NCBI GenBank assembly: GCA_038214135.1
Contig: JBBQSD010000067.1
Location: 1-29,901, forward strand
Direction: 5' to 3'
From: JANLSE01 sp038214135
Lineage (GTDB): Bacteria > Chloroflexota > Chloroflexia > Chloroflexales > Roseiflexaceae
Length of the DNA: 29,901 bases
Of this stretch, positions 8,373 to 17,001 are shown in pieces; position 1 is the first letter of the stretch; each line of letters starts with the position of its first letter. Under the pieces are notes generated by a model. It was not told the DNA's origin and made no database searches. It saw nothing but the letters and a program-made list of their open reading frames with translations. Made by a program: the position numbers and the translations under genes.

Positions 8373-10007
8373 ATGTCATCACTTACATTTGACCAACGCC
8401 AGCTTCAGACCTTAGGACAGCTTATTTCATCTGGTGGATATACCGATGTCAATGGCATGCTGCAATCATCGATTGATCGGCTGGTGACATTCTGGCCGGC
8501 TGAGGGCGGTGCCTTGATCTACCATGCACCGCATGGCGAGGTAATACGGCTTGAGCATGGGCAGATCGGCGCTGAGGCCAGCCGGATGATTATGGAGGCG
8601 CGCGAGGCCTTTGTTCGGCGTGAAGAAGGCCAGGAACCAGCCGTCGGCTCGTATGCACTCGATGATGATCGCCAGTTGCTGGAACTGCCACTCCAGAGCA
8701 ATCATCAGATCGTTGGGATGTTGCATCTGGTGGTACGTGATGGCGAGATCAGCCGCCCTTCCGTCACACCAGATGAAGATGTGGTGATGTTGCTTGTTCG
8801 GGCAATTGGCGGAGAGGCAGATAAACTCGCAATGCTCCAGCATGCGCAACAGGATCTGCGCGAACTGCATCTACTGTATGAAGTCGGCCAGGCGCTGGCC
8901 AGTAACCTTGATCTTGGCAGTTTGTTGGAAGATATTAAGAAGCGTGTGCCCGATGTGATGGGTGCCGAGCGCTGTTCGATCATGCTGATCGATGATGCCA
9001 GCCGCGAACTCGTGCTGGTTGCCTATGATTCGCATACGAATGAGCCGCGCGAATTCCGTATTCCACTTGATCGGGGTATTGCTGGCTGGGTTGCCGCAAA
9101 TGGCATCGGCCAGATCGTCAATGATGTCGAACAGGACCCCCGCTGGTTCGATGGTGTCTCGCGTGATGTCGATTTTGTGACCCGCTCGATTGTTTGTGCG
9201 CCAATGCGGGGTGGCGAACGAATCGTTGGCGTGATGCAGGTGCTGAACAAGAACAATGGCGAATTGTTCACCGAACAGGATCTGCGATTGCTGACGACAC
9301 TGGCCGCACAGGCGGCGATTGCTGTCGAGAATGCGCGCCTGGTTCGCAGCCTGAAGGAAGAACGCGATCGGCTGCTGGCCAAGGAAGCCGAGGTGCGCGC
9401 AGCAATCGCGCGCGATCTGCACGATGGCCCGACCCAGAGTGTCGCGGCGATCTCAATGAATATCGAGTTCGTCAAGAAGCTCATGCGCGCCATGCCGGAT
9501 CGGGTTGAGAAAGAGCTGGATGTACTGGCTGAATTGGTGCAGAAGACGGCCTATGATATTCGCAATCTGTTGTTTGGCCTGCGGCCATTGGGCCTGGAAA
9601 CCCAGGGCCTGTTATCAACGCTTCAGCAGTACGTCTCACGCTATCGCGACCCGAATGGCTCGATGAAGCTGCGCCTTGAAGCACCGCAGAGCATTCCGCG
9701 CTTGCCGGTTGAGATCGAAGGCGTGATCTTCATCATCGTGCAGGAGTCGGTCAATAATGCCCGCAAGCACGCCCATACCAACGAAGTCGTGATCTATTTG
9801 TACCAGGAGGAAGGGCAACTGGTGGCCAGCGTTCGTGATCGGGGCAGGGGCTTCAATCTGCTGGCGGTTGAGTCGAGCTATAACACCCGCGGTTCACTTG
9901 GGTTGCTGAACATGCGCGAACGGGCACGGCTGATTGGTGGCGAATTCCGTATTCGCTCGGTTGAGGGCGAAGGAACCAATGTGGAGTTGCGGGTGCCGCT
10001 TAGCTAA
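8373..10007 (+). CDS. Soluble GAF-domain sensor histidine kinase (NarL-partner type)
   Basis: A 544-residue protein without membrane helices. A divergent GAF-like domain (about 8-150) is followed by a clear GAF domain (about 165-318: RCSIMLIDDASRELVLVA, APMRGGERIVGVMQVLNK), a short coiled linker, a HisKA_3 dimerisation domain with the phospho-acceptor H350 in ARDLHDGPTQ, and a HATPase domain (about 445-542) with N box QESVNNARKHA, DRGRGF and GSLGLLNMRERA. The family signals to NarL/FixJ response regulators; none is encoded in the window, so it is an orphan here. The ligand is unknown. GAGGA lies 6 bases before the ATG, immediately after a heptamer element, and a strong terminator follows at 10107. 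Confidence 0.95.
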   Translation: MSSLTFDQRQLQTLGQLISSGGYTDVNGMLQSSIDRLVTFWPAEGGALIYHAPHGEVIRLEHGQIGAEASRMIMEAREAFVRREEGQEPAVGSYALDDDRQLLELPLQSNHQIVGMLHLVVRDGEISRPSVTPDEDVVMLLVRAIGGEADKLAMLQHAQQDLRELHLLYEVGQALASNLDLGSLLEDIKKRVPDVMGAERCSIMLIDDASRELVLVAYDSHTNEPREFRIPLDRGIAGWVAANGIGQIVNDVEQDPRWFDGVSRDVDFVTRSIVCAPMRGGERIVGVMQVLNKNNGELFTEQDLRLLTTLAAQAAIAVENARLVRSLKEERDRLLAKEAEVRAAIARDLHDGPTQSVAAISMNIEFVKKLMRAMPDRVEKELDVLAELVQKTAYDIRNLLFGLRPLGLETQGLLSTLQQYVSRYRDPNGSMKLRLEAPQSIPRLPVEIEGVIFIIVQESVNNARKHAHTNEVVIYLYQEEGQLVASVRDRGRGFNLLAVESSYNTRGSLGLLNMRERARLIGGEFRIRSVEGEGTNVELRVPLS

Positions 10008-10008
10008 T

Positions 10009-10038
10009 AGCTATCAGCTATCAGCTATCAGCTTTCAG
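10009..10038 (+). repeat. GCTTTCA-family heptamer array, half element
   Basis: AGCTATC is repeated three times and followed by AGCTTTCAG, starting 2 bases after the histidine kinase stop. No inverted partner arm is seen nearby. Confidence 0.8.
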
Positions 10039-10106
10039 GATCGCTGATGCACGTTGCTCTGCGACTTAGAGCGCTTGGGCCTCCACAAAACTCTGGTTAG
10101 CACTTG

Positions 10107-10144
10107 GGAGGGATAGAGGTCGAAGCCTTCAATCCCTCCTTTTT
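10107..10144 (+). terminator. Rho-independent terminator of the histidine kinase gene
   Basis: GGAGGGAT (10107-10114) pairs with ATCCCTCC (10132-10139). An inner AGG/CCT pair extends the stem, and TTTTT (10140-10144) follows on the plus strand. Confidence 0.85.
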
Positions 10145-10145
10145 C

Positions 10146-10487
10146 TTATACTTCCCACCCCAGGAATTGCCCATCGGTGCTACGCTGGACGTGCTTCACT
10201 TCCACAATCGATTCTCGGTTGATTGGCCCATAGATATGCGGGAACAGCGGCGCGAGGTCATCTGGTGGTTGTTCCCAGCGCAATTCGGATGCCAGGCGTT
10301 GCGGGTCGATCACCAGTAGCACGAATGGATTGGGCACCTGGCGATAGAAGCGATTGGCGACCTGCAGCATCAGATCAGCGCCTGCGGTGCAGTGAATGAA
10401 ACCATCGGCGGCATATTCCGCTGGTAGGTAGGGTTGTGTTGCTGGCCAATCGTTCCAGCGGGTGGCTGGCGCGAGATGGTAGATCAT
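10146..10487 (-). CDS. DUF952 family protein
   Basis: A 113-residue cytosolic protein matching the DUF952 pattern: it opens MIYHLAPATRW, has DGFIHCTAG in the first third, FVLLVIDPQRL in the middle and FPHIYGPIN near the end. No reaction is established for the family; its fold is related to ADP-ribosyltransferase-like proteins, so catalysis cannot be inferred. ATG 10487 is preceded by GGGGA with a 6-base spacer; a longer open frame up to 10580 runs through a hairpin repeat and is rejected. The stop lies 2 bases from the end of the T-run of the opposing terminator. It is 132 bases downstream of the FGGY kinase and may be cotranscribed with it. Confidence 0.85.
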   Translation of the reverse strand: MIYHLAPATRWNDWPATQPYLPAEYAADGFIHCTAGADLMLQVANRFYRQVPNPFVLLVIDPQRLASELRWEQPPDDLAPLFPHIYGPINRESIVEVKHVQRSTDGQFLGWEV

Positions 10488-10534
10488 GATTGTTCCCCGG
10501 TATGCATTTGAGCGGCAATCCGTAGAGCCGCTGG

Positions 10535-10554
10535 CCGCAGGCTTTAGCCTGCGG
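10535..10554. repeat. Small intergenic hairpin
   Basis: CCGCAGGC-TTTA-GCCTGCGG is a perfect 8-bp stem with a 4-base loop between the sugar kinase and DUF952 genes. No T-run follows on either strand. The AGGCTTTAGCC centre is partly repeated at 28341-28351. Confidence 0.75.
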
Positions 10555-10619
10555 ATGGAAGAGCATCCATTATTCCCCAATTATTTGATCAATCTTCATC
10601 ATCGCGCCTTTCGATATTC

Positions 10620-12104
10620 TCATTCGTCATCGCGAATCGTCGCATGAATTTTTGCCAGTGCAGGCATCAGATCGACAAATCGTTCGTGATAGATCTGTTC
10701 ATAGATTACTGCACGCTGTTGGTTCGGCTCGATCACCTGTTCATCCAATTGTACCCGCCTGAGTGCTTCATCCTCATCGCGATACGCACCACCAGCGATT
10801 CCGCCAAGCATGGCTGCGCCAAGCGCAACGCCTTCCTTGAGTGAAAGCAATCGCAGTGGGCGGCCTAGCGCATCGACCTTGATCTGTAGCCAGAGATCGG
10901 ATTGACTGCCGCCGCCAATCACGCGAATTGTATGGGCGCGGAACTCCAACATCCGTTCGGCCCGTTCGAGTAACCGCCGCCAGCCCAATGCCAGCCCTTC
11001 ATAAACGGCACGGGCCAATTCGTTCGCCCCGGTTGCGAGTGTTAGCCCAGCAAACGCTCCGCGCTCACCAGCCGCCAAATGTGGCAGAAAAACGGCTCCG
11101 CGTGCGCCAATTGGGGTGTTGGCGGCCATGTGTTCGAGCCGTGCGAAGCTCCGTTCACCTGGTGTGAGCAGATCGCGTGCCCAATTGACCGAAGCGCCGC
11201 CGCTGAGTAACCCATCCATCATGAAGGTGCGGTTGTGGGCAACATGCACGCCAAAGGTCTGGCCGGTACGGTGAATGACTTCCGCGGATGGTGGTGTGTC
11301 GAGTGGCAGAAAAGTCACTTCAGCTGTTCCAAGCGAATCCAGGCATTGCCCACCATGCACAACTCCGGCGGCAAACGCGCCAACAATATGATCATGGCCA
11401 CCAAGCCCGACCGGCGTCCCAATCGCCAGGCTCGTCTCGGCAGCAGCTTGTGCCGTTACTGTGCCAATCCATGTGCCAGCTGGCAACAATTCGGGCAGTA
11501 GATCGTGGCGCAATTGTGCTGCTTCAATCAGTTCGTGCGACCATTGGCGGTTATGCAGATCGAGCAGGAGCGTGCGCGAGGCCAGCGAATAATCGGTTGC
11601 CTGTGCGCCGCACAGACGGAAGGTAATATAATCGGCGGTCAACAGCCAGCGGGTTGCCATTCGATAGGAATCGGCGGCATGATCGCGCAGCCATTGCAGC
11701 TTAAACAGTGTTGCAATTGGCTTTGCCTGCAAGCCTGTGATCGCATTCACACGCCGCTGATCGATGCTGGCCTGCCAATGGCGTAGTTCGGGAGCCGTAC
11801 GCGCATCGTGCCAGGCAATCATTGGGCAGAGCGCTCGTCCATTGGCATCGATCAGCGTTCCAGATTCACCGACGCTGGTGATCGATAGGCCGCGCACACA
11901 TGCTGGATTCTGCCCTTGCATGGCCTGACGAATCGTTCCCGCCACCGTTTGCCAGAGCTGTTCTGGATCATGCTCGGTCCATTCCGGGCGCGGATGATAG
12001 GTTGGCGTTGGAGCGCTACCAGCAGCAACCAACTGGCCATCGAGCGTGAACAGGATGGCCTTACAGTTGGTGGTGCCGATATCGATGCCGAGAATAAGAT
12101 CCAT
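10620..12104 (-). CDS. FGGY-family carbohydrate kinase
   Basis: A 494-residue kinase of typical FGGY length. The N-terminal phosphate-binding motif LGIDIGTTNCKAILF, the IAWHDARTAPE segment, the GGHDHIVGAFAAG motif and the C-terminal VIGGGSQSDLWLQIKVDALG segment are all present. Members phosphorylate sugars or polyols such as xylulose, gluconate, glycerol or the AI-2 signal; the substrate cannot be assigned. The aldolase-class gene upstream (12244-13053) suggests a kinase-aldolase route in which a phosphorylated ketose is cleaved. ATG 12104 has no strong ribosome site. A heptamer repeat element fills the gap between the two genes. No transporter gene is adjacent. Confidence 0.9.
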   Translation of the reverse strand: MDLILGIDIGTTNCKAILFTLDGQLVAAGSAPTPTYHPRPEWTEHDPEQLWQTVAGTIRQAMQGQNPACVRGLSITSVGESGTLIDANGRALCPMIAWHDARTAPELRHWQASIDQRRVNAITGLQAKPIATLFKLQWLRDHAADSYRMATRWLLTADYITFRLCGAQATDYSLASRTLLLDLHNRQWSHELIEAAQLRHDLLPELLPAGTWIGTVTAQAAAETSLAIGTPVGLGGHDHIVGAFAAGVVHGGQCLDSLGTAEVTFLPLDTPPSAEVIHRTGQTFGVHVAHNRTFMMDGLLSGGASVNWARDLLTPGERSFARLEHMAANTPIGARGAVFLPHLAAGERGAFAGLTLATGANELARAVYEGLALGWRRLLERAERMLEFRAHTIRVIGGGSQSDLWLQIKVDALGRPLRLLSLKEGVALGAAMLGGIAGGAYRDEDEALRRVQLDEQVIEPNQQRAVIYEQIYHERFVDLMPALAKIHATIRDDE

Positions 12105-12112
12105 GCCAATGT

Positions 12113-12234
12113 TAGCTTTCAGCTTTCAGCACTCAGCTTTCAGCATTCTAGCATTGAATGTTTGTATCTGTGATAGACGTTGTAGAAACCGAAACAACCT
12201 TCGCCTGCACCAGAAAAGCTGACGGCTGACGGCT
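12113..12234. repeat. GCTTTCA/GCTGACG-family heptamer element, copy 2
   Basis: The left arm AGCTTTCAGCTTTCAGCACTC begins near 12113 and the right arm AGCTGACGGCTGACGGCT is at 12217-12234. The core includes TTGTAGAAACCGAAACAACC (12180-12199) and CCTGCACCA, closely matching 24577-24609. It lies between two minus-strand genes of one probable operon. Confidence 0.88.
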
Positions 12235-12243
12235 ATATTCACG

Positions 12244-13053
12244 TCACTCCAACTGCGCCAACCCGGCCTCGACCGTCGCGCCATCGTGGATGATCGCCCG
12301 TAGCGCCCGCACCATCCGTACTGGATCGGATGATTGCCAGATATTGCGGCCCATCACGATCCCTGCCGCGCCTGCTTCGGTTGCACCATACACAAGTTCA
12401 AGCACCGCTTGGTCCGTGTCCATGCGCTCGCCACCAAGCACCAGCAGCGGCACAGTTGCGCCAGTGACGACACGCCGGAATGAATCGATGTCGCTGCTAT
12501 AGGTTGTCTTGACGAAATCGGCCCCGAATTCTGCCGCGATCCGCGCCGCCATCCCGATCACCTCTGGGTCGAACAGATTGGGGATATTGGCGTGCGGGCA
12601 GGGTAATGCCTCAACCAGCAATGGTAATCCGGCACGTTGGCATTGGGCTGCGGCATCGGCCAGATTCTGGAGTGTATCCATCTCGACCGGAGCGCCAACG
12701 AAATGCATCACCACAATCCCATCGGCACCCAGGGCGGCCACATCTTCCACCTCATACATCAGCCGCCAATCCTCGTATTCACGCCATGTGCCAGTACGAA
12801 CACTCGGGCCGCCATCGATGCGAGCGATCACCGGAATACGGCCACGCATCAGATGCCCATAGCGCCGTAGTGTGCCATAGGACACCATCAACACATCGGC
12901 ACCGGCAGCGATCATGCGCTCGATCAGCGCTGGTGGATCTTCCAGGCCGCGAATCGGGCCGTGGATCATACTGTGATCCATTGCAACCGCTAAGCAGCGG
13001 CCATCTGGGCGCAGAATACTGCGCAATCGCGGTGGAACGGGTAGGGTTGACAT
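12244..13053 (-). CDS. Class I aldolase, DeoC/LacD (FbaB/LsrF-like) family
   Basis: A 269-residue TIM-barrel protein. The Schiff-base lysine is K182 in GADFVKTTY, and the surrounding strands (CLAVAMDHSMIHGP, DGIVVMHFVGAP, LPLLVEALPCPH, PLLVLGGERMDTD, GAAGIVMGRNIWQ) match the DeoC/LacD/FbaB group, which includes class I fructose-bisphosphate aldolase, LsrF and archaeal ADH synthase. The exact reaction is unknown; pairing with the FGGY kinase suggests cleavage or thiolysis of a phosphorylated sugar or sugar-like compound. ATG 13053 is preceded by AAGGAG. The gene precedes the kinase on the minus strand, 139 bases apart with a repeat element between them, and another heptamer element lies just upstream of its ribosome site. 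Confidence 0.88.
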   Translation of the reverse strand: MSTLPVPPRLRSILRPDGRCLAVAMDHSMIHGPIRGLEDPPALIERMIAAGADVLMVSYGTLRRYGHLMRGRIPVIARIDGGPSVRTGTWREYEDWRLMYEVEDVAALGADGIVVMHFVGAPVEMDTLQNLADAAAQCQRAGLPLLVEALPCPHANIPNLFDPEVIGMAARIAAEFGADFVKTTYSSDIDSFRRVVTGATVPLLVLGGERMDTDQAVLELVYGATEAGAAGIVMGRNIWQSSDPVRMVRALRAIIHDGATVEAGLAQLE

Positions 13054-13075
13054 GATGGTGGTGCTCCTTTTGCTT

Positions 13076-13199
13076 AGCTTTCAGCTTTCAGCCATCAGCC
13101 TTTTAGTGCAGATTGATGGTGTCCCACTAGCACTGCAAAGGCTGCTGAACAAACTCTTATCGTGAGAGCTGAGAGCTGAAAGCTGATGGCTGATAGCTC
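13076..13199. repeat. GCTTTCA-family heptamer element, copy 3
   Basis: The left arm is AGCTTTCAGCTTTCAGCC plus ATCAGCC (13076-13100). The right arm (13171-13199) contains GAGAGCTGAAAGCTGATGG then CTGATAGCTC and is complementary in blocks. The core is only weakly like the other copies. The element sits between the divergent aldolase and glycosyltransferase genes. Confidence 0.85.
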
Positions 13200-13224
13200 T
13201 CTATCATACCGCATCTTGGGCCAG

Positions 13225-13233
13225 TGCTATACT
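13225..13233 (+). promoter_or_regulatory. Candidate extended -10 promoter of the glycosyltransferase gene
   Basis: TGC-TATACT fits an extended -10 element about 50 bases before the start at 13284. No clear -35 box is seen. Confidence 0.4.
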
Positions 13234-13283
13234 ATTTATGCGAAATCTGCGGACAATATATTCGGCTGTGTGGAGTAGCGCGC

Positions 13284-14405
13284 ATGCGGATTGGCATTGA
13301 CATAAGCCGGATTGCGGCAACGGCTCGCACCGGCACCGAGCAGTATACCAATGAGTTGTTGGCGGCGCTTGGGCGGCGTGATCGGCGCAATGACTATACA
13401 CTATATACCAATCGGTTGCCCGCCGCGCTCCCACCACTGCCCCCGAATTTCGCGCTACGCCATATCCCATTGGGCCGTTTGTGGACTCACCTACGGCTCT
13501 CGGCAGAAGTGGCCCTGCACCCGCCCGATACATTGTTCATTCCAGCGCATGTGATTCCGTTTGGCGCACGAATGGCCTGTAACACACGCCTGGTAGTGAC
13601 GATCCATGATCTTGGGTATCTACACTTTCCAGAAGCCCATACCCGCGCCCAACGGCTGCAATTACGCCTGACAACCGCCTGGAGCACACATATCGCCGAT
13701 GCTGTGATTGCAATCTCACAGACCACCATGGATGATCTGGTGCGCCTGGCGCATGTTCCAGCCAAAAAAATTGCTGTAGTGCATCATGGCGTTTCCTCAC
13801 GATTTGTACCCACCCAGCGCATAGATACACCCGCCACACATTCTCTGATGCAGCAGATCGGCCAGAATCCCTATTTCCTGTATGTTGGCACGATCCAGCC
13901 GCGCAAGAATCTGGTGCGCCTGATCGAAGCCTTTGCGCTCGCCACGCAGAATGATCCGCACTGGCGTTTGGTGATTGTTGGCAAGCAGGGCTGGTTGAGT
14001 GGGCCGATTGTGCAACGCGCCGCCGAGTTTGGTCTGACAGAACGGGTGCTGTTTACCGGCTACTTGCCAGATGCCAATATTCCCATGCTGCTGGCTGGCG
14101 CAACAGCATTTGTATTCCCATCGCTGTACGAAGGGTTTGGCCTGCCCGTGCTTGAGGCAATGGCGGCTGGCATTCCCGTGCTGACCTCGAATAGTTCTTC
14201 GTTACCTGAGGTAGCTGGTGATGCAGCGCTCTTGGTTGACCCCCAGGAGACCCAGGCGATTGCTGCTGGCCTCACGCGCCTAGCACAGGAGGCTGATCTG
14301 CGCGCCGAACTACGCACCCGTGGCCTAGCACAGGCAGCACTGTTCACCTGGGATCGCTGCGCCGAACAAACATTGCGAGTGCTGATTGGTGGGGAGCTAT
14401 TATAG
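13284..14405 (+). CDS. Family 4 glycosyltransferase (GT-B fold)
   Basis: A 373-residue cytosolic or membrane-peripheral transferase. The N-terminal Rossmann half starts MRIGIDISRIAATARTGTEQY. The C-terminal half has the hallmark YVGTIQPRKNLVRLIEAF donor-site segment and the E-x7-E motif in PSLYEGFGLPVLEAMAAG. GT4 enzymes retain the anomeric configuration and use nucleotide sugars such as GDP-mannose, typically building exopolysaccharide or glycolipid; donor and acceptor are unknown. ATG 13284 follows GGAG (13272-13275) and fits the family N-terminus; the open frame extends upstream to 13224 without support. A separate candidate promoter precedes the methyltransferase gene that follows. Confidence 0.93.
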   Translation: MRIGIDISRIAATARTGTEQYTNELLAALGRRDRRNDYTLYTNRLPAALPPLPPNFALRHIPLGRLWTHLRLSAEVALHPPDTLFIPAHVIPFGARMACNTRLVVTIHDLGYLHFPEAHTRAQRLQLRLTTAWSTHIADAVIAISQTTMDDLVRLAHVPAKKIAVVHHGVSSRFVPTQRIDTPATHSLMQQIGQNPYFLYVGTIQPRKNLVRLIEAFALATQNDPHWRLVIVGKQGWLSGPIVQRAAEFGLTERVLFTGYLPDANIPMLLAGATAFVFPSLYEGFGLPVLEAMAAGIPVLTSNSSSLPEVAGDAALLVDPQETQAIAAGLTRLAQEADLRAELRTRGLAQAALFTWDRCAEQTLRVLIGGELL

Positions 14406-14508
14406 CCAAGTGCAGGCAGTGTTGGTGTGTCAGTTGCCGCAGAAACTGCATGCGGCGCATCCGAACGCAGCCATCCTGCTAGTACTCAACCACCCTGCGA
14501 ACGGCTTG

Positions 14509-14517
14509 TGGTACAAT
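14509..14517 (+). promoter_or_regulatory. Candidate extended -10 promoter of the methyltransferase gene
   Basis: TGG-TACAAT matches an extended -10 element, 29 bases before the ATG at 14546. The same TGG-TACAAT occurs before the S51 peptidase gene at 19371. Confidence 0.4.
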
Positions 14518-14545
14518 CGTACGAGCCTTAGATGCTGTGAGAACT

Positions 14546-15223
14546 ATGCGCCGATCCATTGGGTTCCTTGCGAAATTACTGCGCGCCGCGCCGGATCGCC
14601 CAACCCGCCTGCACGATGGCAAGGGCAATCGGGTCAGCATACGCCGCCTGATTCGCAATGGGCCGCAGGCGCTCATCTCGGGCCTACTACGTCTGCTGTT
14701 CCAGATCTGGCCGGAACGCCCCTGGATCTCCTATGATGCAACAACCCGGCTTGCTCGGCACCTCAACCCAAACAGTGTTGTGCTGGAATATGGCTCTGGG
14801 CGCTCAACGATCTGGCTGGCCCGCCAGAGCGACCATGTCTATAGCATCGAGGATTCGCCAGCTTGGTATCAGCGTGTACAGGGCTTGTTGCATGATCATC
14901 GGCTGGCCAACACAACCTATTCGCTGCAAACCACTCCAGATGATTATATCAATTTCCCCAATCAACCAGGCTTATTGTTTGATCTGATCATTGTTGATGG
15001 CTCGCATCGCACGGCCTGTGTTCAAGCAGCGATTGGCCGCCTCCAACCAGGCGGAATTTTGTATATCGATAATAGCGATGGTGATCTACGCGATGCCGAG
15101 CAGATCGTCGCCGCTATGGCAGAGCGGGAACATGGCCAGCTCTGCTTCTACACCGATTTCGTCCCAACCCAACTATATGTCAGCCAGGGGTTATTGTACC
15201 AACGGCCCTTTTTGACCCGATAA
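14546..15223 (+). CDS. Class I SAM-dependent methyltransferase-like protein
   Basis: A 225-residue protein. After a basic N-terminal segment of about 60 residues, SVVLEYGSGRSTIWLA is the SAM-binding motif I, HVYSIEDSPAWYQRV follows as the acidic second strand, and FDLIIVDGSHRTACVQAAI with LQPGGILYIDNSDG gives the later strands, in the style of Methyltransf_24-like proteins. The substrate is unknown; the neighbouring glycosyltransferase suggests a sugar or surface polymer, as an inference only. ATG 14546 is chosen over GTG 14537; neither has a strong ribosome site. A GTGACA-type repeat follows the stop. Confidence 0.8.
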   Translation: MRRSIGFLAKLLRAAPDRPTRLHDGKGNRVSIRRLIRNGPQALISGLLRLLFQIWPERPWISYDATTRLARHLNPNSVVLEYGSGRSTIWLARQSDHVYSIEDSPAWYQRVQGLLHDHRLANTTYSLQTTPDDYINFPNQPGLLFDLIIVDGSHRTACVQAAIGRLQPGGILYIDNSDGDLRDAEQIVAAMAEREHGQLCFYTDFVPTQLYVSQGLLYQRPFLTR

Positions 15224-15247
15224 ACCTGAACCTGACACGGCGAACTC

Positions 15248-15320
15248 TGACACGGTGACAGTGTGCGGATCGAAGCCGTACGACACCAATCAAACATGTT
15301 CACCGTGTCACCGTGTCACC
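15248..15320. repeat. GTGACA-family element, copy 2
   Basis: The arm TGACACGGTGA (15248-15258) is complementary to TCACCGTGTCA (15300-15310), with a further CCGTGTCACC unit to 15320. The core at 15267-15293 contains GATCGAAGCCGTACGACACC and then AATCAA. It lies between the convergent ends of the methyltransferase and malic enzyme genes. Confidence 0.9.
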
Positions 15321-15332
15321 TGGTCAAGAAGA

Positions 15333-16742
15333 TCACTCTGTGTTCTCCCGCCGCGCAATGCCTTCATCCTGAGCCGCCTGGCCTACATAGCGAGCGATTG
15401 TTGGCACGACATCGCGGTTAAACACGCTTGGCACAATATATTCTTCACTCAAATCGGCATGTGGGATGACGCTCGCCAGGCCATTGGCAGCCGCCAGCCG
15501 CATTCCAACCGTGATCCCCTTGGCGCGCACATCCAGGGCACCGCGAAAGATCCCAGGGAAACTGAGCGCATTGTTGATCTGATTGGGGAAATCGGAACGC
15601 CCGGTTGCCACAATCCGAGCATGGCGCAGTAACATCTCTGGATCACCCTCTGGGATGGGGTTGGCAAGCGCGAAGACAATCGAATCGCTAGCCATCGATT
15701 GCACCATCTCGGCAGTCAGAATATTGCCAGCCGAGACGCCAACAAAGGCATCGGCACCAACCAGTGCATCGGCCAATCTGCCACGCCGCCCTTCGCGGTT
15801 GGTTCGCGCGGCAACCTGGCGTTGCATTGGTGCAAGCAACTGTGTATCATCGCGATGAAGAATGCCCATGCGATCAACGGCAGTGATCTCGCCGACACCA
15901 GCATCGACAAGGCTGATGATGATTGCGGTGCCAGCTGCCCCAACGCCATTCACCACCACACGCATCTGTTCGATCTGCTTGCCAACCACCTGTGCTGCAT
16001 TGCGCAGGGCTGCCAACACAACCACAGCCGTGCCGTGCTGGTCATCGTGCATCACCGGAATATCCAGCCGATCAATCAGGCGCTGCTCGATATCAAAACA
16101 GCGCGGGGCCGCAATATCTTCGAGATTGATCGCCCCAAACACTGGCGCAATCTGCTCGACCGTCTGCACAATGATGTCGGTATCCTGGCTCTTCAAACAG
16201 ATCGGGAAGGCATCGATATCGGCCAGTTCCTTGAACAGCACGGCCTTGCCTTCCATCACTGGTATGGCGGCTTCTGGCCCAAGATTGCCAAGCCCAAGGA
16301 TGGCGCTGCCATCACTTACCACCGCCAGGCTATTCTTCTTGATCGTCAGCGAATAGGCATTTTCTGGGTCGCGATGGATCGCCCGACAGATTCGAGCAAC
16401 TCCTGGCGTGTAGATCAGCGATAGATCATCGCGGGTCTGCAACCGATGGCGGCTCTGAATAGTAATCTTGCCACCCAGATGCATAAGGAACACCCGATCA
16501 CTGACATTCAGCACGCGCACCCCGGGAATCGCATTCATCCGCCGCACAATCCGATCACCATGCAATTCGTCCTGCACCCGCACGGTAATATCACGGATGA
16601 TCGCTTTGCGCTCGGTTCGCACAAGATCAATCGCACCAATATCGCCGCCAACCTCGCCGATCACCGTGGCAACTTTGCCAAGCATGCCCGGCTGGTTCTC
16701 GATATGGCAGCGAACCGTAATGGTATATGCGATCCCACTCAT
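15333..16742 (-). CDS. NAD(P)-dependent malic enzyme with N-terminal ACT domain
   Basis: A 469-residue protein with an ACT regulatory domain (about 4-82: ITVRCHIENQPGMLGKVATV) fused to a bacterial malic enzyme. Catalytic features are present: Y111 in LIYTPGVARIC, the lysine in EGKAVLFKEL (about 166), the metal-binding ED in NLEDIAAPRC and DD in MHDDQHGTAV, and a Rossmann motif VVVNGVGAAGTA (about 262-273). It should convert malate to pyruvate and CO2 with reduction of NAD or NADP; the ACT domain implies allosteric control by a small ligand, perhaps an amino acid. GGGAG lies 6 bases before the ATG. It is monocistronic. Confidence 0.94.
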   Translation of the reverse strand: MSGIAYTITVRCHIENQPGMLGKVATVIGEVGGDIGAIDLVRTERKAIIRDITVRVQDELHGDRIVRRMNAIPGVRVLNVSDRVFLMHLGGKITIQSRHRLQTRDDLSLIYTPGVARICRAIHRDPENAYSLTIKKNSLAVVSDGSAILGLGNLGPEAAIPVMEGKAVLFKELADIDAFPICLKSQDTDIIVQTVEQIAPVFGAINLEDIAAPRCFDIEQRLIDRLDIPVMHDDQHGTAVVVLAALRNAAQVVGKQIEQMRVVVNGVGAAGTAIIISLVDAGVGEITAVDRMGILHRDDTQLLAPMQRQVAARTNREGRRGRLADALVGADAFVGVSAGNILTAEMVQSMASDSIVFALANPIPEGDPEMLLRHARIVATGRSDFPNQINNALSFPGIFRGALDVRAKGITVGMRLAAANGLASVIPHADLSEEYIVPSVFNRDVVPTIARYVGQAAQDEGIARRENTE

Positions 16743-16837
16743 CGCAGGCTCCCTTCATCGTATTGCTGATCTGTATGCATACTACTATACACACCGATAC
16801 AAATTTCCCTGGTCACGGACTGCACCCCTCTCCCCAA

Positions 16838-16919
16838 CCCCTCTCCCACATGGGAGAGGGGGCGCAAACGGCTCTCAACAGGCACTTGCTCCCCTTCTCC
16901 CTGGTAATGGGAGAAGGGG
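16838..16919. repeat. Pair of CCCCTCTCCC-type intergenic hairpins
   Basis: CCCCTCTCCCA pairs with TGGGAGAGGGG (16838-16861), and CCCCTTCTCCC pairs with GGGAGAAGGGG (16891-16919). Related hairpins occur at 19321-19349 and in 21536-21614. No T-run follows. They occupy most of the 320-base gap between the malic enzyme and marR genes. Confidence 0.85.
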
Positions 16920-17001
16920 CTCGGGGATGAGGGTGGGCAAAGCCTCCCCAAACCCCACTGCAACAAGAAGGTACTATATTCTATCTCCGACTTTAGATTG
17001 A

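Noticed and set aside
14406..14545. tRNA or small RNA gene between the glycosyltransferase and methyltransferase
   Set aside because: A GCCGCA/TGCGGC hairpin exists (14436-14456), but no cloverleaf or T-run could be built.
15699..16424. Plus-strand open frame of 241 codons
   Set aside because: Antisense shadow of the malic enzyme gene, low in recognisable structure and without a ribosome site.
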